Positions 39,801-50,300 of a DNA stretch of 64,000 bases are shown here, piece after piece. A program made the translations under genes and the position numbers. Positions within the stretch are counted from its first letter, which is position 1. The number at the start of each line of letters is the position of its first letter. The notes below the pieces were generated by a model, which was not told the DNA's origin, searched no databases, and was given only the letters and a program-made list of their open reading frames with translations. Origin of the DNA: Parus major (lineage: Eukaryota; Chordata; Aves; Passeriformes; Paridae); NCBI RefSeq assembly GCF_001522545.3, contig NC_031796.1, positions 1,413,382-1,477,381 on the forward strand, read 5' to 3'.

Positions 39801-40165
39801 TCTCCTTAGGGTCAGGGTGACCCGGGGGTCCCCAAGGGACCGGGCGGCGGCAAGCCCGGGCCAGAGGGTGGCGAGGGGAGACCGGGATTGAGGGAACGCA
39901 CGGGTGGGGAGCAGACGGCACCTCCCGAGGGAAGACCCCGGCCTGACCGCTCCGGACCAGCCCCGGGGACATCCCGGCCCCCGCCGCTCCAGACCAAGCG
40001 CAGGGGAGCCCAGCCGTGCTGCAGCCGCATCCCCATCCCCGGGGCGGGACCACCCGGGCCGCCCTCACCTTCCTCCAGCTCCCGGGCGATGGGGTCCGCG
40101 CCGCCGCCGCGCTCCGCGTTCCCGTTCAACTCATCGTAGGCGGTGGGGCTGCTCCAGATCTCCAT
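33824..40165 (-). CDS. HAP1: Huntingtin-associated protein 1, with full TRAK/Milton-like architecture
   Basis: Adaptor linking cargo to dynein-dynactin and kinesin; in mammals it binds huntingtin in neurons. Fifteen exons: 40069-40165, 38167-38243, 37941-38057, 37738-37838, 37394-37502, 37181-37259, 36957-37087, 36806-36880, 36573-36710, 36431-36498, 36185-36352, 35717-36030, 35412-35630, 34890-34992, 33824-34220; total 730 aa. The first exon, with IWSSPTAY and ARELEE, resembles the mammalian HAP1 segment IWKTPAAY...RELEE. Then come LCAERVVRITKTYHDIDAV, the CC1 box AARIG (66-70) inside KERDLELAARIGQSLL, long coiled coil to about 300, and a Spindly-like SLAAEI (310-315). RVFETVKAVNQ is followed by the Milton-type segments LPDKLQIVKPLEG (480-492), TLHHWQQLAQPNLGGIL, STFTITTCHILHP, and NLVEKLQRLGLDKVV near the C-terminus. 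The position between GAST and JUP supports HAP1 rather than TRAK1 or TRAK2. Confidence 0.93.
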
Positions 40166-40179
40166 CGTGCCGAGCCCAC

Positions 40180-40275
40180 CGCAGCCGCCCGGCCCGCTGT
40201 GCCCACCCAGCCGTGCCCAGCCCCGCCACGCTGAGCGGAGCCGCTGCGGCCGCTCCCGCCCCTATTTATAGGATC
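40180..40275 (-). promoter_or_regulatory. HAP1 promoter for the 40.1-kb first exon
   Basis: TATAAATA on the minus strand at 40263-40270, in CpG-dense sequence, about 100 bases before the ATG at 40163-40165. Transcription should start near 40235-40240. This makes the 40069-40165 exon a genuine first exon and not an internal one. Confidence 0.75.
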
Positions 40276-40279
40276 GCCC

Positions 40280-42500
40280 GTCCCCCCGCACCTGCCCGGC
40301 GCATCCCCCGGCGGCGGGGCCAGGGCTGGGGCCGGGACGGGGGCGGGGCCGGACGGGAGCAGAACGGGGGCGATGCGGGGGTCGGGGGGTGCTGGAGGCT
40401 GCCCGGGACCGCCCATTCCCCCCGTTTTCCTGGGCCGTCACGGGGACGTGATCCCCATCAGGCACCCTAGAACCGGGTTCCTTTTTGGGAAACCCACCAG
40501 GACAATCCTGCTGAGCACTGGGGGCTGGTGCAGGTGTCCCACCTCTTGTCCAAACTCATAGCCCAGCGAGTCAGGGCACACAGGCCACCCACGAGGGGCT
40601 GAGGGGACACTGAGGTCCCTGAGCAGCAACTCGGCAGTGTCGACGCCATGGGTCATGCACAGACAGAGGCTTCTGCCCCTTGGAAAGGGCAGGGAGAGAT
40701 TTTGGTCCCTTCAGTCAAAGCCATGACTGTGCAGGGCTTCTGTCCTCGTGAAGTTCAGGGTACATTCTTCTGGCCAGCCCTGCCCTGCCACCCCAGGGTT
40801 GGACCCCCCATCATCACCCACATCACAAACCCTGCCCCTTCAGTGCCCATTGCAGCGCTGGGACCTGCCAGGTCCTTGATGAGGAAAGGGGCTTTTCCAC
40901 TCCCACCTCCCCATTCACCACCCTTGGCTCCAAGCGTGAGCCTGGCCCCCTTCGTGCCCCACCCAGGATGCCCCACACTCCCTGGCTGGCACCCTCTCAT
41001 CCCCACAATCCCACAGTGGTGCAGAAGCAGCACAGAAGCAGGAAAACTGAATAAATCATGGTGTGCTGAATTATGGAGGAGCTGGCAGGCACGTAGCACA
41101 GGCCACGTGGGTGTGATGCTGGTAATGCCAACGTGCTCTGTCCTCGTCACCTGCCCCAGTGCCCTTCCTTGTTAGCACCCAAACAATCAGGGAATGGATG
41201 CAGCTGAAGCTGCCCCTCACCATTGCACATTTTTGCCTGCTTGACTCCTACCCATTGGGATCCTGACCCCAGCTGCATCCTGCCATAACCACCGGTCCCC
41301 TCTGGAGTGAGGACTGGAGCAGGTGCCCTCAGTCCCAGCCTCTCCCTCTTCCTAGCGCTGGTGTTTCCCTTGGTAAGGTCTGGAACACAGCCAGCACCCA
41401 CTGGTCCCTCCAGGGACCCCAAGGACTCAAGCACGCGTCTCAGCATGGACAGGCAGGAGCTGCTTCTTCCTAATCCCCTGCCCCAGGATTTGCTCCTCTG
41501 GGCAGGTTCCCTGTGCCTGTGCAAGCAGATTACAGGGGGCTATTTCTGACGGCAGCTTAAAGGTTTGAGTAAAGGAATGACGCCATGGGCCCTCTCCTCA
41601 CCAGCACATGCCAGTGACACTGGAGGCCTGGGCATCTGTGACCTGCAGGAGTCTGGGACTGAGAACCACCGGCCCCGTGGAGCAGGGCTGGGCTGCTGGG
41701 GTGGTGGTGCTGCATGCTCCCTGCCCCATGGCACAGAGACAGGGTTTGGGGCTCAATCCCTTGTACTGTCACTGCAGGGGTAGTACTGAAGGTGGGGGTG
41801 CACCCAGAGAGGGGAGCAGTCAGAAGGGGAAGGCTGCAAGCACAGGCAGGGCATGGTGAGGATTTACCCCCAGCCCAGCCTGGCGTGAGCAGGTGGGTGG
41901 AGGCCTCAGCCCCATCTGTCTCCCACTGCCCCACATCCATCCCCCAGCCCCTTGCTCTAATCCTGTCCCCGCCACACGCAGGCCAGAGGAGGAAACAAAG
42001 CAGAGATAATCTGTCTGTGCCCCCCGCTGAACCCCGACCTCACGCCGGGAATGGGCCACGTCACAGTGCCATGGGCATTGCCCCTGCCTGGCCACGGGGG
42101 CTGCAGGGATCTTCTCCTGGGGTCCCCACAGCTCTGGGGGCTTCACTGACAGCAGGAGCCCTGAGTCCCGCTCCAGGCTGTCCTGTCTGGGGGAGCAGCA
42201 GCCCTGGGGGATTCACTGGCACACCTTCCGCCAACCCCACCAGTGTCCCACCCCTGTGAGCCACAGCACAGCCAGGGCAGCAGGGATGTGCAGGGGGTCC
42301 CGGGAAATGATGGGGGCTCTCTCCCAGCATCCGGCTTGGCTCAGCAGAGCTGCTCCCAGAATTAGCCCGGGATGTTCCGGGGGAGGAAATCCAGCCCGTC
42401 AATCCCATTAGCAGCGATTAGCTCCCAGCCTGTCCTCGCCATCACGACCCCGCACAGACACTGGGCCTGTGCCCACCACCCTCACCAACCCCGCCGGCCC
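40280..42500. other. HAP1 intron or upstream spacer, no exon seen
   Basis: Lies between the TATA-driven HAP1 first exon and the upstream TRAK-like exon. If the upstream exon splices to 38243, this is intron. No further exon is recognisable. A TAAT-rich patch occurs just right of the boundary of the upstream exon (42396-42425 on the plus strand). Confidence 0.5.
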
Positions 42501-42511
42501 CGGGCTCTCAC

Positions 42512-42703
42512 GGAAATACTGCAGGGTCTCCTCTATCTGCTGGGGGGTGAGGGGGGCTACGGGCTGCGGGGGGCCGCTGGGGGCTCGCAGCCAGTCGCCG
42601 TGGTCGTAGCCGAACACGGTGTCAGCCCGCAGCGTGTAGCGGGGCAGCTGCTCGCCCAGCAGGCTGATGATCTCCACCTCGGGGACATCCTCGCTGCACA
42701 GCT
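42512..42703 (-). CDS. HAP1: Upstream alternative exon of HAP1 encoding a TRAK-type N-terminus
   Basis: Exon of 192 bp with strong acceptor and donor. It is open throughout and encodes LCSEDVPEVEIISLLGEQL, then YTLRADTVFGYDHGDW and LTPQQIEETLQYF. This matches the N-terminal segment of TRAK1/TRAK2 (DLPEVEIISLLEEQL, LRADTIYGYDHDDW, TTEQIEETLKYF) as I know it. It ends in phase 1, so joining to the 38243 exon gives YFLLCAERV, exactly as in TRAK1. The 40.1-kb first exon also ends in phase 1, so the two are alternatives. Coding is supported by homology and phase; use is inferred. Confidence 0.85.
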
Positions 42704-43167
42704 CTGGGGACAGAGGGACACGGTGTCAGCCCAGGGTGGGGGGCATAAGGGGGCAGTGGGCTGCACAGGGGGCTCCTGCACCCCTCAGCCCACTCTGTCC
42801 TCATGGGCTTTGGGGCTGCTGCCACCAGCTGGGTCTGTCCCCAGAGCCACTAATGTAGGGATTAGGGGGTCCCCCGCAGGGTGGCACTCAGGGACCCCTC
42901 CCCAGCTCTGTCCTGCTGCCCCCTCATGGCCCCGCTGTCCGCGGGCAGGGTCCTGCTGCCATCTCCTGGCCACGCTGTGCCCGGCCGAGCGGCGCTGGGG
43001 ACAGCGGGCGTGGGATGCAGCGCGGGGTGAAGGATGCCGGGACAATGGTTCATCTCCGGCCGTAGAATGGGGACAGGATGAAGGAACAGCCCAAAGTAGA
43101 CCCAGCTCCTCACCCTCCTCACCCCAGCTCCCCCAGAGCACCCACGGGCACCTTCAGCTCTACCCAC

Positions 43168-43226
43168 CGGTGATGGTCGCGGCATCGCGGCGTGTGCCCG
43201 TGTCTGACCGGGGGGACACGGGGCTG
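43168..43226 (-). CDS. HAP1: Further upstream exon of the long HAP1 form; 5' start unresolved
   Basis: 59-bp candidate exon with acceptor CCCCACAG and donor GTGGGT, encoding SPVSPRSDTGTRRDAATIT and joining in frame to ELCSEDVPEVE. The sequence RRDAATITELCSEDVPEVE aligns with TRAK2 HRDSESITDVCSNEDLPEVE as I recall it, which supports the exon. It lacks an in-frame ATG, so another exon must lie upstream. The same frame is open to an ATG at 43568-43570 without splicing, an alternative I consider less likely. Confidence 0.6.
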
Positions 43227-46205
43227 CTGTGGGGACAGGCAGTGACAGGTGAGTCCGGGCTGGGCTGGAGGTGGCAGGCGGGTGGGCTCTGGCTGGGGAG
43301 GGTCTCTCGTGGGACCGGGGTGTCCAGTTTGGCTGGCGTTATGTGGGGGCCTGGCTGCCATGGGGAGAGGCACCGTCTGCCCTGGTTCCCTGAGCGGCGC
43401 TGGCGGGCAGCAGAGTCCCTTCTCCGGCCCCTGCCTGGGGGGAAGGAGCCGTTCAGGTGATGCTCTAGTGACACAGGACACATCCTGAACCCCCATATCC
43501 CCCACAATCCTGCCGTAGGACAAACACCTTCCTGGAGGCGATATGTGCCAGCCCGGGGGCTGGACGGCATAGCCAGGGCTCAGGTATCCCTACTCCCTGC
43601 CGATGGCACAGGAGGGCTGTGGAGCTCCACCCCTGAATATGGGGCAGGTTTGGCAGAGGAAAAGGGTCAGCGTACCTGCTCTGTGGTGGCTGCTACGTGA
43701 CGCGGGGGGCTCAGCACCAAAGCAGCGCCAGGGCCAGACAGGACCGGGCAGGACCGGACAGGACAGGACAGGACCCTGCCCTGCCACGGGGTCCCTGCTG
43801 GGTCACTGCCCGTGGAGCAAACAGGGAAGGAGCTGTGGAGCTGCCCGGCAGTGGGCAGACATGGCAGCAGTGCCAGGGAGAGCCCTGGGGAGCTCCACCT
43901 CGAAGAGCAAAGTCCATCTGTGAACCTCCACCCTGTTGGCACCAGGATGCAGAGCAGGGACTTGCGTGCAGTGCAGGGCAGGGCTGGGCTGCATCTGTGG
44001 CTGCCCCATCCCTACCATAAACACATCATGAGACGGGCCATAAATCCAGCATATCCCTGCTCTCGGCCACCTCCAATGGCTCTGGCTGGGGCTGCAGCCA
44101 CTGCCGGCATCGCTGCCCCTCTGCCCTGCAGGGTGGGAGCCTCTGCATAAGCCCCCTGCCTCATCTCCAGCCCTGCTCCCACCTCCACCTGCTGTGGCAC
44201 AAGCAGCCCCTCGTTCCTGGCTGCAGGCTCATGCCAGGGCCGGGGATGGGCATTGCTGCCCTCTCTCCTGGTGCTCAGGGTCGCTGCCACATGCACAGCA
44301 CCCAGACCAGGCCACCCTGCTCCCCCCTGGCACACAGAGACAGCACGAGGCACAATGCAGACCCCAAAATACACCCACAGCCTTCCCCAGCCCTCTGCCC
44401 CATGGCACTGGGACCGCCAGAGCTCGGGGCCCAATCCTGCACCGTGCTGAACAGAAAACATCTCCCCAAGCCCTCAGACCCGGCTCCCCAGAGAAGGACA
44501 GGGACCCACCGTGTGGAGGTGCGGCGCTGCTGCTGGCTCGGGGAGGGAGCCGGGCCGGTGAGTCAGCTCAGCCGGGACTGCCAGAGCCCTGCGTCTGCTT
44601 TTGGCCCGGCTCCTGCACGTACATTCCCTCTCCCCGGGGAATCCTTGTTCAGACACGTGCCGAGCAGCTCCCATCGACCCCGGACCCCGCTGTCCCCCCT
44701 CCACCGGCGTTCGGCTGCCGATCCCCGGGGTTCTGCCCCACGGGAGCTGGGAGAGCAGGTCGGTGGTCCCGGGCACCGATGGGACACGGGCCAGGAGGAG
44801 CAAGGTCCCGGCTCAGGCCGCCCCAGGTACCTGTGCAGACTCGCACCTGCCGCTCCCTGCCCTGACCGATGCCGTCCTGCCCCTCCTGCCCGGGCACCTC
44901 CCGAGGAGAGCTCCGTGAGAAGGGGAGAGACGGGGCTGATTCTCCGGGGGCTGCGGCAGCCGCCGTCTGTGACAACCCCGGGGGAACGGAGGGCACCGGC
45001 TGGGCACGGCCCGGGGATTTGGGGTGCCCGAAGGCAGCCTGAGGGACATGGGACACCGTGAGAGGCAGAGCCCAGCCGGTGCCAGCGGAGCTGGGGTGGG
45101 ACACCGAGGGAGCCGAGGGCTCGGTGCCCCCGGGAGTGCGGGAGACGCCGGGTTTGGGTACGGCAGGCGGTTCTGCTTTGGGGGAGATCCGCACACACGC
45201 TGGGCACTGCTCCCCACGGAGCCCTCGGACACCGCTCCCGGCCCCGCCGCTCCCCGGCAGCTGCGGCCGAGGTTGCCGGGATCCCGAAGTCCGTCCCGCC
45301 GCTCCCGGAGCCCACCCGGGGATACAGCTCCTTGGGAACCCCGCGAACACCTCTGGTTGCTCTGGTCCAAGTGTCCTCTGGCTCCACCTCCCCCCAAAAT
45401 CCCGGACATGCCCCCTGGCAGCTCTGCCGCAGTGGGACTGGGGATCTCGGGATGTGCATTCCTGCCCCAGCAAATGCAGGGGTCCCATCCCTGCCCACGG
45501 CTCCAGGATGGATGGACCCGACCCCTCCTAGGGCAGATGTTCTGGGGCATCTCCAGACCTGCTGGCACTTTGGGGACAGCCAGATCTGACAGCAGGAACA
45601 TCCCTGCAACTGCTGAGAGCCACAAGGTGGGGTCCAGGATTTGCACACCCAAACCCCCATCCCAGGCACACAGGGCTGGAGCCAAGGCCTGTCACTCACT
45701 GTCTCCTGCTCTGGCAGCACCTGCAGCAGGCCGAGGGCTGTCTGGCCCCCAGCCTCACCCCATGAGCCAGCCCAGCCCCACTGCCCTCGGGAAGCACACA
45801 GGGCTCTGCAGGGACTGCCCGGAAAGCAGCTGTTGTTTTGCTCATCGCTGCTCCTGGCACGGGCCCTGGCAGGAAGCAGATCCATTTCCCTGAGCACTGG
45901 GGTTGGCTGCAGCCACGGCGCTGAGCTGGGGCAGGATGTTCCCCCCAGTCCCACTTCCCAGACCAGCTCCTGCTGCTTTGTCCCCGCTTGCTCCCGTCCC
46001 GAGCACGGCACATGAACCTCGGTATCCTGCCGTGCTCTGTGGCAGCCTGGGCCCACGTCCAGGCAAAGCAGGTGCCAAGCAAGGGAATGAAGTTCCCACT
46101 CTGCCCCACCGAGGGACTCGCCCTGGGCTCACAGAGGGCGATGGCTGCTCTTTCCCCTGGCTGCCCCCAGGGACCATCCCCAGCCAACAGAAGAACAGGC
46201 TCAGG
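43227..46205. other. HAP1-JUP spacer; may hold the first exon of the long HAP1 form
   Basis: GC-rich sequence. Minus-strand donor-like sites at about 43674 and 44510 were tested as ends of a first exon. Both frames reach a stop upstream without an ATG, so neither is accepted. A 497-codon minus-strand open frame at 44563-46056 has no recognisable family and looks like a GC-composition artefact. Confidence 0.5.
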
Positions 46206-47065
46206 GCAGCACGGGGCTGCAGGGGTTATTTTATTCTTTGCTTTGGTCTATACAAAAAACAACTTACAGAAATAATAAAATCTTCCATTCCTGACCCACA
46301 CTCCAGTAACTGTCCATCCCTTTCCAGCTGGAGTGTTAAACCACCATCAGATCTAAAGCTTCTTTTAAAAAATGCATTAGATAAGGGAGGAGGGGACGGA
46401 AACACACCACTCACCAAAGAGAAGGGAAATGGGGTTAAAATGTGCAACAAAGATCAGTACAAGGACACAGTTCCTAATGCTGGAGTCACTCCTCTATGGG
46501 GACTGGCAAGACAGGGACACAAAGTCAGCTCCCAGCGGCTGATGGGAAAGAATTAAACCTCAGACACCCTGGAAGGTCCTGGGACATGAAGCCTTTGCTT
46601 TCAGCAAACTCTGGATTGACCTGATTCAGTTGGAGTTTGCAGGAAGCAAAGGGTTTTTCCATGTCAGATTCCTCTCCTAGAACACTAACACGCAGAACAA
46701 ATCGTGGGGAAGTTAGAAAGCACAAACTTAAAGACGGCAAAAGCCATTGGCACCATATTAAAAATAAAAAAGAAATATATATTCATAGAAAAGACTATTT
46801 TGCCAATGAAAGATCACTAACGGTGCAAGGTTTGTGTTTTAAAGCTTCAGAAACAGTATCTTGGATGCTGAATGTGGCAGTAGGTGCTCGAAGCAGTCCC
46901 AGGAGGAAGGACCTTCTCCACAGACCCACAGCGAAGAAAACAAATCGAAAAATAAAACCTCTCGTGGGAATGGAAAAGTTTTGTCTTCTCAGGCACTTCT
47001 GTCTCCCAAGTCCTTCTTGCGAATGCTCAGCTCTGGGGCCACCCTCTTCTGCACGGAGAGAACAC
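46205..47065 (-). other. JUP: JUP 3' UTR, probable separate last exon
   Basis: Sequence after the JUP stop codon includes a donor, AG|GTACC at 47296/47295, and a strong pyrimidine-tract acceptor, TTCTCTGCCCCTGCAG, ending at 47066. The final non-coding exon would therefore be about 46205-47065, and the TAA at 47317-47319 would lie 21 bases before the junction, too close to trigger nonsense-mediated decay. If unspliced, the 3' UTR simply runs continuously. The distal half is AT-rich with ATTTTAAA and AAATATAT words. Confidence 0.6.
46230..46235 (-). terminator. Poly(A) signal of JUP
   Basis: AATAAA on the minus strand at the end of the AT-rich 3' UTR, just before GC-rich spacer resumes. Confidence 0.75.
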
Positions 47066-47316
47066 CTGCAGGGGCAGAGAACTCGGTCATCCACCGAGGG
47101 GGATTTGGGAGGAGACCAGGGCACAGGCTCCCCTGGGCCCACAGGTGACGGGGACACCGATCCATGGCAGCACCAGGGACCCCGTGGTGGCACCAGAGAC
47201 CCCTCAGCATGCCAGGTGCCATCGGCCAGCCCTGCCTCCCCTGGCCACCCTCAGCCACAGGGCTGAGCCCATGTCCCAGGTGTGCTGGCAGGTACCTGGT
47301 GTGGGGCTGCAGGGGG

Positions 47317-50300
47317 TTAGGCGAGCATGTGGTCAGCGAAGGGCGCTCGGACGCCGTCGCTGTAGGCGTCCATGGGGTAGTCCCCGTCCATGTCCATGTG
47401 CATGTCGATGGGGTCCAGGGGGATGTCACCCGAGTACATGGGGCGGTAACCAGGGTCCAGCTCTGCAGGGAAGGGTTGTGGAAACCTCAGCTCCCATCAG
47501 CCAATGATTTCTCCAGATCTCAGCCACCTCCTTGTCCCCCCACCCAGGGCAGCATGTGACATGTGCTGTTGTAAAAGGGCCCCACCATCCCCTGGCCTGA
47601 GGGCACCAGCAGTGTGTGCTCCCTGGGAGCTGAGCATCCCACTGTGCACCCCCAATCCCCAGCAGACACTTGACTGACAGCCACCTGAAAAAGGTTTTAA
47701 AGCCAGCCTGGCTTGGTGACCTTGAGGGAACTGCCCACCCCAGAACCCAGCCCACAGGGACCTGGCAAGGAGGGCTGGTGCCATACTCACCATCTGAGTA
47801 GGGCTCGTTGATGGGGATCATGCTCTGAGCCTAGGGAAGAAGAGGTGGCACAGTTGAAGGGATTCATGTTCAGAATGCTCAGGGGCCACGTGGTGGAAAG
47901 CCCAGTTGCTGCCACAACCCAGGAGCTGAGGCCACAGCCCATCTGCCTCCCACCTCCCGCTGGCTGTTTGACAACGCCTCTGAGCTCCGGCTGGACGTGG
48001 TGGCAACAGCTTCTGGAAGCAGGATGGGGCCATCCCCTGACTTCCCCTGGGGAAAAGATCTTTTTGGGATGCTCACCGCTTCCCAGGCTGCAGGGTCATG
48101 CTTGAAGAGGGAGTTGGTGAGCTCCACAGAGACACGCTTCCTGTAGTCAGGGTTCTTGTCCTCCGAGATGCGGAAGAGCACGGCGGCCGCATAGGTGGCT
48201 GTAGGGACGGCCAGCAGCCTCAGCTCCTGCTGCCACACAGCATCAGAGCCCCAGCTGGGACAGTGCCAGGAGAGCACCCAGCACAGCATGGCAGCACTCA
48301 CCTGTCCCCTCATTCCGGGAGTGCAGCAGCTCCATCAGGGGAGCCGAGGCCCCCTCGGCATCGATGGCATCCGCTGCCTCCTTGTCCTGGGCCAGCTCGC
48401 ACAGCACGCCGGCTGCCACGCGCTGGATGTTCTCCACCGGTGAGTACAGGAGCTGTCAGGAGAGATCAGCGCCCGTGTGAAGCAGCCAGCAAGGAGCCCC
48501 TGTGCTTTGGGCATGTCCTGATGCAAGGAGCCACCAGCCCAGGGCTGCAGCTCGCCGTGCAGGCTGGGCAGGAGGAGCCCAGTGCAGCCCCTGTGTCCCC
48601 ACAGCCCTGACCTGCACGAAGAGAGGGATGGTGTTGAGGCGGAAGATCTCCATGCGGTTCATGGGGTCCCGGGCCAGGATGTGCAGCGCCCCTGTGCAAC
48701 CCTCCACAATCTCTTCCATCTTCACTCCATCCTGCCAGGGAACAAGAACTCAGCCAGGGCCCTCACTGGGGAACAGCCACCTGAAGTGTGGGCACAGGGA
48801 CAGGCTGGGTTCTGGGGTGCCAGGCTGTGCTGGGAGCAGGGCAAAGGGGTGGGAACTCACCGTGTAGGGCTGTTGTGTGCCGGCAGCCGCGTGTCTCTGG
48901 GCGTCCTGGTGAGCCTTGACCAGCAGCTGGACCAGGCGGGGGATGACGGCGGCCTCCTGCAGCGGGGCATGGTTGGCAGGACACAGAGCCAGGTTGCGGA
49001 TCAGGCCTATGGTAGCCTGGAGGAGAGGAGGAGGAAGGAGCCATTTGTCTCAGCTGTGGGTCAGAGCAGCACGTGTTTCCCAAGAGAAACACTGGCTGCA
49101 CCCCTCCCTATCTGTCCCACCCCTCCCTTCTGTGGTGACTCAGCTTCCCCCCTCCCTGGATCCATCCTCTCCCCAAGCTGAGCTTCAATTCCAACAAACA
49201 GCCACTTCCTTCATCAGCTGCTGTCAAGAACACGACCCAGAGGAGCTGGGCAGGCAGCAGCAGCCACCATCACTCTGTGCACAGCACCAGCTGCCGAGCC
49301 CCTCAGCAGCCCACCCCACCACAGAACAGCAGGAGGGGCTCGCTCCATCCTGGCCACCGGCCTCCTCCTGCCCACAACACCCCTCTGGCCCCTTACCTTA
49401 ACCAGTGGCCACTGGTTGGGCTGGTTGAGGAGCTTGACAATGGCGGGGATGCCGTAGTTGAGCCGCACCGAGTTCTGCGCCATCTCGGCCTCGGGGTGCC
49501 GGCTGGTGAGGTGCCGCAGGGCACAGACGGCCGGCTCGGTGATGTCCTCCTTGTCACCCGCCCGCAGGATGGTGTGGATCAGGGCCTCCACCCCGTTTGA
49601 CTGCGTCACCAGTGTCTTGTTCTTGCTGTTGTTGCAGGTCAGGTTGGAGAGGGTGCCAGTGGCACAGGTCAGCACATTCACATCATCAGAGCTCAGCTGG
49701 TTCACCAGGATCTTGAGGACGCCGTCCAGGCCCTCCTGCAGGAGTGGGGATGGGAGGTGGGAGCAGCACACACAGCCAGACCCAAATTCCAACCCCCACA
49801 TCAGGCCCCACGTGCCCCCAGCCTGCAGTGATGGGGGGGCCGCAGTGTTCTGACTCCCACACATCTCCTTTTCCATCCCCCCACGGCTCCTATTCCAGCC
49901 CCCACAGCTGGAGCTGCTCCTTCATGGTGAGCCCCAGCCACTCTAACACATGCAGATTCACCCAGAATTTAATATCTCCTGCTGGAATCACACTTCCGAT
50001 GCCCCTGCCAGCCCTCTTCCCACATGCTGATGGAATGACCCCAGTCCTGGCTGTGCTGGCCAGCAGCAGGACAGGAAGGAGTTAAAAGCACCATGACCAT
50101 GTCCTCCTTCAACCCTTCAGTCATCAGAGCCAGGGATGCCTCCATGACAGCCAAAATAGTTTCCAGGCTGCATCAGAGCTAATCCACATGGAGCGGCCCC
50201 AGCAGATGGGAAAACTCATCAGGAGGCAGCAAAGGGCTGGGAGAGCAGACCCAGAGCAGGGCTGGGGTCAGCTCTGCACCGGCTGCGGGGCCCAGCAGCC

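Noticed and set aside
43667..43690. Donor at about 43674 (GAGCAG|GTACGC) as the end of the first exon of the long HAP1 form
   Set aside because: In the phase required by the 59-bp exon it meets a TAG a few codons upstream with no ATG between.
44505..44520. Donor at about 44510 as the first HAP1 exon end
   Set aside because: The required frame hits a TGA about 20 codons upstream, with no ATG between.
44563..46056. 497-codon minus-strand open frame between HAP1 and JUP
   Set aside because: No recognisable family, low-complexity Pro/Gly/Arg/Ser composition, and overlapping long frames on both strands. Best explained by high GC content lacking stop codons.
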